From Pseudomonas viridiflava (GTDB lineage: Bacteria; Pseudomonadota; Gammaproteobacteria; Pseudomonadales; Pseudomonadaceae): a stretch of DNA of 64,000 nt. Shown here in pieces: positions 43,129 to 50,278 of this stretch (its first letter is position 1; each line of letters begins with the position of its first letter). The stretch lies in assembly GCF_001642795.1 (NCBI RefSeq), contig NZ_LKEH01000048.1, positions 218,940 to 282,939 on the forward strand. Reading direction: 5' to 3'. A model generated the notes under the pieces. The model was not told the origin of the DNA. It did no database searches and saw only the letters and a program-made list of their open reading frames with translations. The translations under genes and the position numbers were made by a program.

Positions 43129-43526
43129 TGATTATCGAAGGCTCCTTGCAGGCTTCGTTGCTGCGCTCGGTGATCATCAGTCTGTTCACCTGGCGCCGCG
43201 CCGAAGCGGACGATCCGTTCGACGATGCCGAGCGCTTTGGCTGGTGGGGCGACACCTACCCGGCCGTTGCCAATGACCGGATCGGCTCCAGGCTCTGGCT
43301 GCTGCGCAGGGTCAAGCTCACCGCTCAGACGCAGCGCGACGCCGAGTTCTATGCCCGCGAAGCGTTGAGCTGGCTGATCGACGATGGTCACGTCCAACGC
43401 ATCAACATCTTCACCGAACAGGTTCAGAGCAATCGCTTGAACCTGGGCGTCGAGCTGGTCGTCCCGGACGGTCAGGTCGTACGTTTCAACCCTTCAGAAC
43501 AGTGGCAGGTGATTTATGCCGTTTGA
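43128..43526 (+). CDS. baseplate protein W (Mu gp46-like)
   Basis: This 132-residue GPW/gp46 family protein, related to T4 gp25, connects the sheath's first ring to the baseplate wedge. The typical FGWWGDTYPAVANDRIGSRLW segment (GWWGD) appears at about residues 38-58. It overlaps the next gene by 11 bases. Confidence 0.92.
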   Translation: MIIEGSLQASLLRSVIISLFTWRRAEADDPFDDAERFGWWGDTYPAVANDRIGSRLWLLRRVKLTAQTQRDAEFYAREALSWLIDDGHVQRINIFTEQVQSNRLNLGVELVVPDGQVVRFNPSEQWQVIYAV

Positions 43527-44556
43527 AACCCCCACGTTACCCGCACTCGTCAACCGCACACAGGTTGATCTGGCGGGCGACGCGCTTCGTCAGTCCGATG
43601 CTCGCGTACTGTCCCGCGCCCACAGTGGTGCGGCCTATGGGCTGTACGGCTATCAGGACTGGATCGCGGACCAGATTCTGCCGGACACCGCCGATGAAGA
43701 AACCCTTGAGCGCCAGGCCATCCTGCGCCTCCGGCAACCGCGCAAACCCGCGCAGCCTGCCACCGGCGCCGTGCGTTTTGTGGCGGCCGCGGGCGCTGTG
43801 CTGGATGTCGACACGATCCTGCAGTTCAGCGATGGGCGTTTCTATCGCGTAACCCAGGGCGTCACCACAGTGGCAGGCAACAACACGACCACTGTCGAGG
43901 CGGTGGACGCGGGAGCCTTGGGTAATGCGGATGCCGGGCAGGTCATGACCGTCGTGCAGCCTGTTGAAGGCATCGACAGCAGCTTTACCGTGATCGCCGA
44001 CGGCCTGACCGGCGGCATCGCCCGGGAAAGCACCGAGTCGCTGCGGGCTCGTGTCGTGCGGTCCTACAGGGTCATCCCGCACGGCGGCAATCAGGACGAC
44101 TACGTCACCTGGGCGCTGGACGTGCCGGGCGTAACACGAGCCTGGTGTGTCCGTCGCTATATGGGGCCGGGCACCGTCGCCGTGTTTTTCATGCGTGACG
44201 ATGACGCGACGCCGACGCCCGATGCCGAACAACTGGCCCAGGTGGCGGCTTACATCGAGCCGCTACGCCCGGTCACGGCCGAGCTGTACGTGCTGGCGCC
44301 GGTGCAGAAACCGGTGACCTACACCATCAGCCTGACGCCGGACACCACGGCGGTGCGCGCCGCTGTGCAGGCGCAACTGGCGGACCTGCATAACCGCGAG
44401 GCGGGCCTGGGTGAAACCCTGTTGCTGACGCACATTGCCGAGGCCATCAGCCGGGCGACCGGAGAAACCGACCACGTGTTGATCTCACCGACGGCCAACG
44501 TCACGGCAGCTGCCAATCAGCTGCTCACCTTCGGGGGGATTCTATGGTCGTCATAA
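43516..44556 (+). CDS. baseplate J family protein (Mu gp47-like)
   Basis: This 346-residue wedge protein of the baseplate_J / gp47 family is related to T4 gp6. Conserved stretches are PQRPRKPAQPATGAV-like early sequence, TVEAVDAGALGNADAGQ and the GGNQDDYVTWALDVPGVTRAW motif (about 195-215). It ends 13 bases inside the next gene, showing tight coupling. Confidence 0.93.
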   Translation: MPFETPTLPALVNRTQVDLAGDALRQSDARVLSRAHSGAAYGLYGYQDWIADQILPDTADEETLERQAILRLRQPRKPAQPATGAVRFVAAAGAVLDVDTILQFSDGRFYRVTQGVTTVAGNNTTTVEAVDAGALGNADAGQVMTVVQPVEGIDSSFTVIADGLTGGIARESTESLRARVVRSYRVIPHGGNQDDYVTWALDVPGVTRAWCVRRYMGPGTVAVFFMRDDDATPTPDAEQLAQVAAYIEPLRPVTAELYVLAPVQKPVTYTISLTPDTTAVRAAVQAQLADLHNREAGLGETLLLTHIAEAISRATGETDHVLISPTANVTAAANQLLTFGGILWSS

Positions 44557-45143
44557 GAACCGCCGAGCATTACGCCGAACAGCTGCAAGCCTTGTTGCCA
44601 CCCGGTCCTGCCTGGGACCCGGAGCGCGTGCCCGAGGTGCAGCAATTGATCGCCGGCCTGTCCCATGAGTTCGCTCGCATTGACGGCCGCGCCTTCGACC
44701 TGCTCAACGAGATGGACCCAGCCACCGTCAGCGAACTGGTTCCGGACTGGGAGCGGGTCATGAACCTGCCCGACCCCTGCCTTGGCCTCAAGCCACTGTT
44801 CGAAGACCGACGCCTGTCGGTACGTCAGCGGCTGGTTGCCGTAGGAGGGCAGAACGCGGCGTTCTATGTCGGCATTGCCGTCAGCCAGGGCTATCCCGAT
44901 GCATCTGTCACCGAATTCAGAACGCCCCGTATGGGGCGTTCTCGTTTTGGGCAGGCGCATTTCGGGACCTGGAACGCGCAATTCATATGGACCCTGAACA
45001 CCGGCGGGCGCCAGCGTTTGGGGCGGCGCTTTGGCGCCAGTTACTGGGGAGAGCGTTTCGGGGTCAATCCCGGAACCGCAATCGAATGCCTGATTCGTCG
45101 AGCAGCACCGGCGCACGGCATCGAATTCGTTAATTTCAACTGA
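44544..45143 (+). CDS. YmfQ/DUF2313 baseplate protein (Mu gp48-like)
   Basis: This 199-residue DUF2313 protein begins YAEQLQALLPPGPAW, the family signature, with a WERVMNLPDP motif later. Family members link the wedge to the tail fibres. It precedes the fibre gene by 10 bases, as in Mu-like modules. Confidence 0.92.
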   Translation: MVVIRTAEHYAEQLQALLPPGPAWDPERVPEVQQLIAGLSHEFARIDGRAFDLLNEMDPATVSELVPDWERVMNLPDPCLGLKPLFEDRRLSVRQRLVAVGGQNAAFYVGIAVSQGYPDASVTEFRTPRMGRSRFGQAHFGTWNAQFIWTLNTGGRQRLGRRFGASYWGERFGVNPGTAIECLIRRAAPAHGIEFVNFN

Positions 45144-45153
45144 GGAACAACCT

Positions 45154-46536
45154 ATGGATTATCCCAAGAGTGTGCCAGGCGTAGGCCTGGTCAGCGGCAA
45201 GTTTGTAGATGAAAACCCGGCGACCGGCACCCCCGGCTCGCTGATTCCGGCGCAGTGGGGCAACTCGGTGACGCAGGAGATTCTGAACGTGATTCTGGGG
45301 GCCGGTCTGGTGCCCAGCGAAGCGGATGTCACGCAACTGCACAGGGCCATCCTCGGCCTTGCCGCCTCGGACTACAAAAAGTCCGTGCGCTGCGCCACGA
45401 CCATGGCGATCGGCCTCAGCGGCTTGCAGACCATCGACGACGTCACGCTGGTTGCAGGCGACCGGGTACTGGTCAAGAACCAGGACAACCCGGCGCAGAA
45501 CTGGATCTATTTGGCAGCAGCAGACGCCTGGACCCGTGCGCAGGACGCCAATGAAAGCACCGAGTGCACCCCCGGTCATCTTGTGCCGGTGCAGGCAGGT
45601 ACGAGGAACGGCGGTACGGTCTGGCAATTGACCAACACAACGGCTCCGGTTTTGGGCACCACAGGTTTGGTCTTCGAGCGAGCGCTGGGGCGAAGTGGCG
45701 TGGCGGCGGGTAGTTATAGCCGGGTGAAGGTCAATCGGTATGGGCAGGTTGAGGAGGGGAGTAGTCCTACGACGCTTGCCGGGTATGGTGTTACGGATGC
45801 TTTCACTAAGGCCGAGGTCGATCTGCGTGATGCTGCAAGACCTCTCCGTGATTCGATTACCCATGTGGGTATGGCCAATAATCAACCCGATGCCCCTTAC
45901 ATGCGGCGCGAGTCGGATAATGGTGTTTATTACTTGCAGTCGAGACTGGGTTTTACGCCGGTTCAGCAGGGCGGGGGTGTCGGGCAGTTGGCCAATCCGA
46001 TCAAGATTGGATGGTCCGGATCAAGCCTGAAGGCCGCAGTCGACTCTACGGATCTGGGCAATCTCTGGTACTCCAGAAATTTTAATCCTGATGACAAGGC
46101 CAACCGGGGCACCACACTGGAAGCGTATGGCATCACCAACGCTTACACCAAGGCTGAGGTTGATCTTCGTGACATGCAGCGCCCCCTTGCGGATTCGATC
46201 AATATCCTGGGGTTTGCCAGTAACAACCCACTCTACCCCTACATGCGTCGTTCCTCTGATGGACAGGTCTATAACCTGGTCAGTGAGCAAGGTCTGGCGG
46301 CAAGAATTGCAGCGCTAGGGCTAAGCGAGGTCGGCTCTTATGCCTTCGCGCGCGTCATCAATTCTATAGGTCCTATCAATCAGGGCGGGCTGGTAGCAGG
46401 CAACAACCTGATTTACAGCTCCACGAGTGGCAGTGATGGCGGTACCAATAACTCAGGAACCATTGGTATTGGCACTTGGCGCGCGCATGGCGCTTTCTCC
46501 AGCGGCGAACGCACTCTCTTTCAAAGAGCCAGTTAA
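45154..46536 (+). CDS. tail fibre (receptor-binding protein)
   Basis: This 460-residue fibre determines killing spectrum by binding target LPS. The first 185 residues (to about 45715) are the conserved baseplate-attachment part (YPKSVPGVGLVSGKFVDE). The rest has an internal duplication about 114 residues apart, GYGVTDAFTKAEVDLRD and AYGITNAYTKAEVDLRD, and ends GTWRAHG...FQRAS like many phage fibre tips. Base and codon use shift at about 45715. The downstream chaperone genes are needed for folding and trimerisation. Confidence 0.9.
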   Translation: MDYPKSVPGVGLVSGKFVDENPATGTPGSLIPAQWGNSVTQEILNVILGAGLVPSEADVTQLHRAILGLAASDYKKSVRCATTMAIGLSGLQTIDDVTLVAGDRVLVKNQDNPAQNWIYLAAADAWTRAQDANESTECTPGHLVPVQAGTRNGGTVWQLTNTTAPVLGTTGLVFERALGRSGVAAGSYSRVKVNRYGQVEEGSSPTTLAGYGVTDAFTKAEVDLRDAARPLRDSITHVGMANNQPDAPYMRRESDNGVYYLQSRLGFTPVQQGGGVGQLANPIKIGWSGSSLKAAVDSTDLGNLWYSRNFNPDDKANRGTTLEAYGITNAYTKAEVDLRDMQRPLADSINILGFASNNPLYPYMRRSSDGQVYNLVSEQGLAARIAALGLSEVGSYAFARVINSIGPINQGGLVAGNNLIYSSTSGSDGGTNNSGTIGIGTWRAHGAFSSGERTLFQRAS

Positions 46537-46546
46537 GGGTATTTAT

Positions 46547-47059
46547 ATGCACACAGTATTAAGCGCTCGCGACCCTCGCTGGTCCGATCTGGCACACACC
46601 TCCATTGAGATGTGGGTGTTATTTGAAGAAATGAAAGATATCTATGGTGAGGTGCCTTTTGCTGCGTCTCCCAAAGATTCCGAGCCTCACGGCGTCGACC
46701 TGTTCAACCGTGCTGTCGCCGGTGAGTTTGGCGAGGTACTGGAGCCCACCGAGCAAACGGTATTAACGCTGGTTACGCTCCAGCGGGAAGCCTTTTCAGC
46801 AACAGCCACTGCCAGAATCAACGAGCTGGTTGCTGAGCTGGATACGCTGCAAGACGCCACGGCGTTGAAGATGGAGACTGAATCGCAAGTGAACTCCTTG
46901 CCTGCGATACAGGCCGAGCTCAATGCGTTCCGTCTTTATCGCGTGCAACTTGCCCAGCTTGAAACGTTGGAAGGTTATCCAGCGAAGGTCGATTGGCCTG
47001 TGGCTCCGGCAAAGCCGTTTGTGTATGTGCAGCCGGTCGAAGAAGCCGTGTCTGATTAA
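46547..47059 (+). CDS. tail fibre assembly chaperone, single domain
   Basis: This 170-residue chaperone resembles phage tail fibre assembly proteins: an N-terminal SARDPRWSDLAHTSIEMWV, LFNRAVAGEFGEV, a helical middle, and a C-terminal FVYVQP. It lies 10 bases after the fibre with AAGGGT upstream. A double-domain homolog follows. The GC-poorer, recent-looking composition is shared with the fibre tip. Confidence 0.85.
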   Translation: MHTVLSARDPRWSDLAHTSIEMWVLFEEMKDIYGEVPFAASPKDSEPHGVDLFNRAVAGEFGEVLEPTEQTVLTLVTLQREAFSATATARINELVAELDTLQDATALKMETESQVNSLPAIQAELNAFRLYRVQLAQLETLEGYPAKVDWPVAPAKPFVYVQPVEEAVSD

Positions 47060-47078
47060 AGCATCAGCAGCGCCGAAG

Positions 47079-47100
47079 TGCCCCGTAAGTGAACGGGGCA
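47079..47100 (+). terminator. strong hairpin after chaperone 1
   Basis: TGCCCCGT/ACGGGGCA is a perfect 8-bp stem with a 6-base loop, 19 bases after the stop. It has no T-run, so termination is uncertain; it may protect the mRNA. Confidence 0.5.
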
Positions 47101-47136
47101 TGCGTCTTGGTAACAACTTCCCTAGCCCCTTCCCCC

Positions 47137-47165
47137 AGCGTCGGCCTTCAAGTCGGCGTTTTTTT
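47137..47165 (+). terminator. intrinsic terminator between chaperone genes
   Basis: AGCGTCGGC/GTCGGCGTT pairs over nine positions (including three G-U), loop CTTCAA, followed by seven T. A cognate hairpin, AACGCCGGC/GCCGGCGTT, occurs inside the endolysin gene at 48262-48285. Confidence 0.7.
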
Positions 47166-47194
47166 GCTCTGAATAATGATTAAAAGGTATTCAC

Positions 47195-48199
47195 ATGAAA
47201 ACAGTATCCAGCGCCCGCAACCCTGGCTGGGCCGATCAAGCCCACACCACCCTGAACCTGTGGGTGATTTTTGAAGAAAACAAGGATTCCGGTCGTGAGG
47301 AGGGGATATCCATCTCTGCGAATGACCAGGATCCGCAAGTTGTCGCGCTGTTCAATCGCGCCGTCGCGGGTGAGTTTGGAGTCATTGCCGAGCCCACCGA
47401 GCAGATGGTGCGGATCGCCGTCATGATGCAGCGTGGCAACTACTCGGCCGACGCGAGCCGCAAAATCGATGCACTGACCAACGACCTGTCTGTCCTGCAG
47501 AACGCTGTCGCATCGGGAACGGCAACCCAGGCTCAGATTGAATCCCTGCCTGCGCTGCAGGCCGAGCTTGATGCCTACATGGCTTACCGGGCAGACCTCG
47601 CCCACCTCGAAGACATCCCGGGGTTCCCGATGTCTTTCGTATGGCCGGTTCCGCCTGCGTCGCCGTTCGTGTACGTAAAACCGCCTGAAGTACCAACGCC
47701 GCCGACAGGTGTGAGCGATGATGAGCTGCCCTGGGTGATGTCGAGCATTCGCAACCCTCGCTGGGCCGATCAGTCCCATAACGCCATTGTTCTTTTGGTG
47801 GTTTTCGAGAACACCAAAGATACCCGTGGTGAAGAGGCGGTCACCGTCTCCTTCAACGACCCGAGGCCGCAAGCCAGAAAGCTGTTTGATCGTGCAATCT
47901 TCAGCGAGTTTGGCCCGGTCCTTGAGCCGCTTGAACCGCTTGAGCCTGTCGTCACCGTAGACGGTCGAGTTCAGCGTGACCGCTATGCGGCCATGGCTAC
48001 TGCGAAAATCGAGGCGTTGAACCACACGCTGAGCACGTTGCAAAGCACCATCGAGGCTCAACTCAAATCCCTGCCTGCGCTACAGGCCGAGCGTGATGCG
48101 TACTGGCTTTACCGCTTGCAGCTCGCCCAACTCGATGCGCTGCCTGGCTTTCCCGTGTCGTTCGAATGGCCTGTTGCGCCAGCAACGCCGTTTGTTTGA
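47195..48199 (+). CDS. double-domain tail fibre assembly chaperone
   Basis: This 334-residue protein is a head-to-tail fusion of two chaperone domains, each like the upstream 170-residue protein. Domain 1 (about 1-168) starts SARNPGWADQAHTTL and ends FVYVKPP; a PTPPTGVSDDELP linker leads to domain 2 (about 183-334), SIRNPRWADQSHNAI to SFEWPVAPATPFV. There is only one fibre gene. AAAGGT lies upstream of the ATG. The third copy may serve an absent fibre, tune specificity, or be a leftover of fibre-cassette exchange. Confidence 0.82.
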   Translation: MKTVSSARNPGWADQAHTTLNLWVIFEENKDSGREEGISISANDQDPQVVALFNRAVAGEFGVIAEPTEQMVRIAVMMQRGNYSADASRKIDALTNDLSVLQNAVASGTATQAQIESLPALQAELDAYMAYRADLAHLEDIPGFPMSFVWPVPPASPFVYVKPPEVPTPPTGVSDDELPWVMSSIRNPRWADQSHNAIVLLVVFENTKDTRGEEAVTVSFNDPRPQARKLFDRAIFSEFGPVLEPLEPLEPVVTVDGRVQRDRYAAMATAKIEALNHTLSTLQSTIEAQLKSLPALQAERDAYWLYRLQLAQLDALPGFPVSFEWPVAPATPFV

Positions 48200-48222
48200 G
48201 CCCGTCTGCCCTAGGAGGACCC

Positions 48223-48768
48223 ATGCCTGTCAACCAGCAACAATTGCTAAACATCCTCCCCAACGCCGGCCTTAAAGCCGGCGTTTTCGTTCCTGCTCTC
48301 AACATCGCGATGACTCGCTACTGCATCGACACACGGCTGCGCTTGGCGGCATTCATCGCGCAGATCGGTCATGAGTCCGGCCAGTTGCGGTACGTGCGTG
48401 AACTGGGCAACGACAGTTACCTGGCGAAGTACGACACGGGTCAGTTGGCGCTGCGTCTGGGCAACACGCCCGACGCAGACGGCGATGGCCAGCTTTACCG
48501 TGGTCGTGGGCTGATTCAGGTCACGGGGCGGGCCAACTATGAAGCGTGCGGGGAGGCGCTGGGTCTGGATCTGTTGCGCCAGCCCGAGCTGCTTGAAAGG
48601 CCCGACCATGCCGCGATGTCGGCGGCATGGTTCTGGGATCGCGCCAACCTGAACGCGCTGGCGGACAAGGGCGATTTCCTGATGATCACCCGGCGTATCA
48701 ATGGCGGCACCAATGGTCTGGCCGATCGACAGGTGCTCTATCAACGCGCCCTGGAGATACTGCCGTGA
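48223..48768 (+). CDS. GH19 endolysin
   Basis: This 181-residue glycoside hydrolase family 19 (chitinase-like) lysozyme cleaves peptidoglycan to release particles by lysis. Catalytic Glu51 lies in IGHESGQLRYV, with YRGRGLIQVTGRANYE and the second acid region later. There is no signal peptide, so a holin is needed. The strong ribosome-binding site AGGAGGACCC decides the start. A 9-bp stem-loop (48262-48285) falls inside codons 14-21. It overlaps the Rz gene by four bases. Confidence 0.92.
   Translation: MPVNQQQLLNILPNAGLKAGVFVPALNIAMTRYCIDTRLRLAAFIAQIGHESGQLRYVRELGNDSYLAKYDTGQLALRLGNTPDADGDGQLYRGRGLIQVTGRANYEACGEALGLDLLRQPELLERPDHAAMSAAWFWDRANLNALADKGDFLMITRRINGGTNGLADRQVLYQRALEILP
48262..48285 (+). 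repeat. 9-bp stem-loop inside the endolysin gene
   Basis: AACGCCGGC/GCCGGCGTT with loop CTTAAA begins 40 bases after the endolysin ATG. It matches the terminator at 47137-47165 in layout and loop. It may slow translation or mark an old recombination join. Confidence 0.6.
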
Positions 48769-49274
48769 ATGGTCTGGATCTGCGCTTCGTGTTGTTGGCG
48801 GTCGTGGTCGGTTCAGGCCTCGGTGGCTGGCTTGCCTGGGAGTGGCAGGCCACGCGCTACGAGCGGCAACTGTCCGAACAAGCGATGGCCTGTTTGCAAG
48901 AGCGCGAACTGGCGTCCAGGGCAGTCAGCGACTGGCAAACCGCTGAGCAGGCCAGGCGACGGGCGCTGGAAGTCCGTCTGCAAAACAGCGACACAACCCT
49001 TCACAAGGAATTGAGTGATGCACAGACTTCTCAGGTCCGCCTGCGTGATCGCCTGGCCACTGCTGATCTGCGGTTGTCAGTCCTCCTCGCCACCCCGAGC
49101 GGTGGTGCTGGAGTGTCAGCCTCCACCGACTCCGGCCGCGTGGTTCATGGAGGCACGCGAGCCGAACTTGACCCAACGGCTGCTCAACGAATTGTCGCCA
49201 TCACCGGCGACGGCGACCAGGGACTGATCGCGCTAAAGGCCTGCCAGGCCTACGTGCGTGAGATCGCGTTCTGA
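48765..49274 (+). CDS. i-spanin (Rz-like)
   Basis: This 169-residue protein has one N-terminal TM helix (LRFVLLAVVVGSGLGGWLAW) and a long periplasmic coiled coil, the layout of Rz inner-membrane spanins. A GTG start lies inside the endolysin stop with GGAGA upstream. It encloses the Rz1 gene in the +1 frame. Spanins fuse inner and outer membranes as the last lysis step. Confidence 0.85.
   Translation: MNGLDLRFVLLAVVVGSGLGGWLAWEWQATRYERQLSEQAMACLQERELASRAVSDWQTAEQARRRALEVRLQNSDTTLHKELSDAQTSQVRLRDRLATADLRLSVLLATPSGGAGVSASTDSGRVVHGGTRAELDPTAAQRIVAITGDGDQGLIALKACQAYVREIAF
49018..49227 (+). CDS. o-spanin (Rz1-like lipoprotein) nested in Rz
   Basis: This 69-residue lipoprotein precursor has a basic, hydrophobic leader ending LLICGC with lipidated Cys20, then a Pro-rich mature part (CQPPPTPAAW), typical of Rz1. 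The ATG at 49018 has AAGGAA upstream. It lies wholly within the Rz-like gene in the +1 frame, the classic nested spanin arrangement. Confidence 0.85.
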   Translation: MHRLLRSACVIAWPLLICGCQSSSPPRAVVLECQPPPTPAAWFMEAREPNLTQRLLNELSPSPATATRD

Positions 49275-49388
49275 ACGACCTGCCTCTTTCCCGCCTCCAC
49301 ACGGAGGCGCTGCCTTCTTGCAGCCTTTTCCAGGCTCGCCCATCGACGTTATCGATCACCTCGCTCGATACATTCATATTGCACCGCT

Positions 49389-49426
49389 CTCATCGGTACG
49401 CTAATGTCCCGAAACGTACCGATGAG
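49389..49426. promoter_or_regulatory. 12-bp inverted repeat upstream of the trpG leader
   Basis: CTCATCGGTACG and CGTACCGATGAG are perfect arms around 14 bases, 33 bases before the leader ATG. It could be an operator or an RNA structure at the start of the trpGDC transcript, or a tailocin-end terminator without a T-run. The rest of 49275-49459 shows only a weak hairpin near 49290-49308. Confidence 0.5.
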
Positions 49427-49459
49427 ACCCCTTCCGTGACGATTGTCAGCAAACTCTTG

Positions 49460-49504
49460 ATGCGCGTTATCAAGGCTCACGCCCGCTGGCGTTGGCGCGC
49501 CTGA
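49460..49504 (+). CDS. trpG leader peptide
   Basis: MRVIKAHARWRWRA has two Trp codons near its end. It matches the trpE leader in length and in the last seven residues, and 26 bases of DNA (49481-49506) are identical to 27314-27339. Attenuation of trpGDC through such a leader has been reported in P. putida. Confidence 0.75.
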   Translation: MRVIKAHARWRWRA

Positions 49505-49515
49505 CTATTTCCTTG

Positions 49516-49528
49516 CCGGCCCTGCCGG
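49516..49528 (+). promoter_or_regulatory. conserved GC hairpin after the trpG leader
   Basis: CCGGC-CCT-GCCGG lies 11 bases after the leader stop, as the counterpart hairpin does after the trpE leader (27349-27360). It is probably the attenuator stem. The 141 bases onward to trpG contain no other element I can name. Confidence 0.5.
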
Positions 49529-49669
49529 ACCCGCACCTGTATGTCTTCAATTCGTCATGTTCTCCCGCCACTGTCACCTCATTCGATGTGGCTGAAAAGG
49601 CGGAAGCTTGAGCGAATCGCGATCTGAAGGCGTAAACGAAGTCAGTAAATTCAAAAGGTTAATAGCAAA

Positions 49670-50269
49670 ATGCTGCTGATGATCGATAACTATGATTCCT
49701 TCACCTACAACGTCGTGCAGTACCTGGGCGAACTGGGCGCCGACGTGAAGGTCATCCGCAATGACGAGCTGACCATCGCGCAGATCGAAGCCCTGAACCC
49801 CGAGCGCATCGTTGTTTCGCCCGGTCCTTGCACTCCCAATGAAGCTGGCGTCTCGCTGGAAGTGATCAATCACTTCGCGGGCAAACTGCCGATTCTGGGT
49901 GTCTGCCTCGGGCATCAGTCCATTGGTCAGGCATTTGGCGGTGACGTGGTCCGTGCGCGTCAGGTCATGCACGGCAAGACCAGTCCGGTGATCCATGAAG
50001 ACCAGGGCGTGTTCGAAGGGTTGAACCATCCGCTGGTCGTCACGCGTTATCACTCGCTGGTGGTCAAGCTGGATACACTGCCTGACGCTCTGGAAGTGAC
50101 TGCATGGACAGCACATGACGACGGCTCGGTTGACGAGATCATGGGCCTGCGTCACAAGACACTGAACGTCGAAGGGGTACAGTTTCACCCCGAGTCGATC
50201 CTGACCGAGCAGGGCCATGAGCTGTTCGCCAACTTCCTCAAGCAGCGCGGCGGCAGTCGTCAGGGTTAA
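49670..50269 (+). CDS. trpG: anthranilate synthase component II (glutamine amidotransferase)
   Basis: TrpG hydrolyses glutamine and passes ammonia to TrpE. The 199-residue class I amidotransferase has nucleophile Cys79 (GVCLGHQ) and the His/Glu pair in HPESI near residue 172. AAAAGG lies 9 bases before the ATG. trpG, trpD and trpC form one operon, while trpE is 20.8 kb to the left. Confidence 0.97.
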   Translation: MLLMIDNYDSFTYNVVQYLGELGADVKVIRNDELTIAQIEALNPERIVVSPGPCTPNEAGVSLEVINHFAGKLPILGVCLGHQSIGQAFGGDVVRARQVMHGKTSPVIHEDQGVFEGLNHPLVVTRYHSLVVKLDTLPDALEVTAWTAHDDGSVDEIMGLRHKTLNVEGVQFHPESILTEQGHELFANFLKQRGGSRQG

Positions 50270-50278
50270 GGACTTTTT

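Larger units (their letters stand above)
31078..49274. mobile_element. Mu-like R-type tailocin (contractile bacteriocin) cluster
   Basis: Eighteen kilobases between estA and the trpG leader hold regulators, sheath, tube, tape measure, hub, spike, baseplate, fibre, fibre chaperones, endolysin and spanins in Mu tail-gene order. There is no capsid, portal, terminase, integrase or transposase. This fits the R-type syringacin described at trpE-trpG in P. syringae, thought to derive from a Mu-like phage independently of the P2-like R pyocins that occupy the same site in P. aeruginosa. Boundaries are those of the first and last recognised genes. Confidence 0.92.

Noticed and set aside
31078..49274. 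Complete inducible prophage
   Set aside because: No gene for capsid, portal, terminase, integrase, transposase or replication could be found, so DNA packaging is not possible.
49275..49459. tRNA or other RNA gene at the right tailocin border
   Set aside because: No cloverleaf or CCA-ending sequence could be drawn; only the 12-bp inverted repeat and a weak hairpin stand out.
27314..49506. 26-bp direct repeat as phage attachment sites
   Set aside because: The repeat encloses trpE and estA as well as the tailocin, there is no integrase, and the identity is explained by the duplicated leader peptide. I kept it only as a recombination hypothesis.
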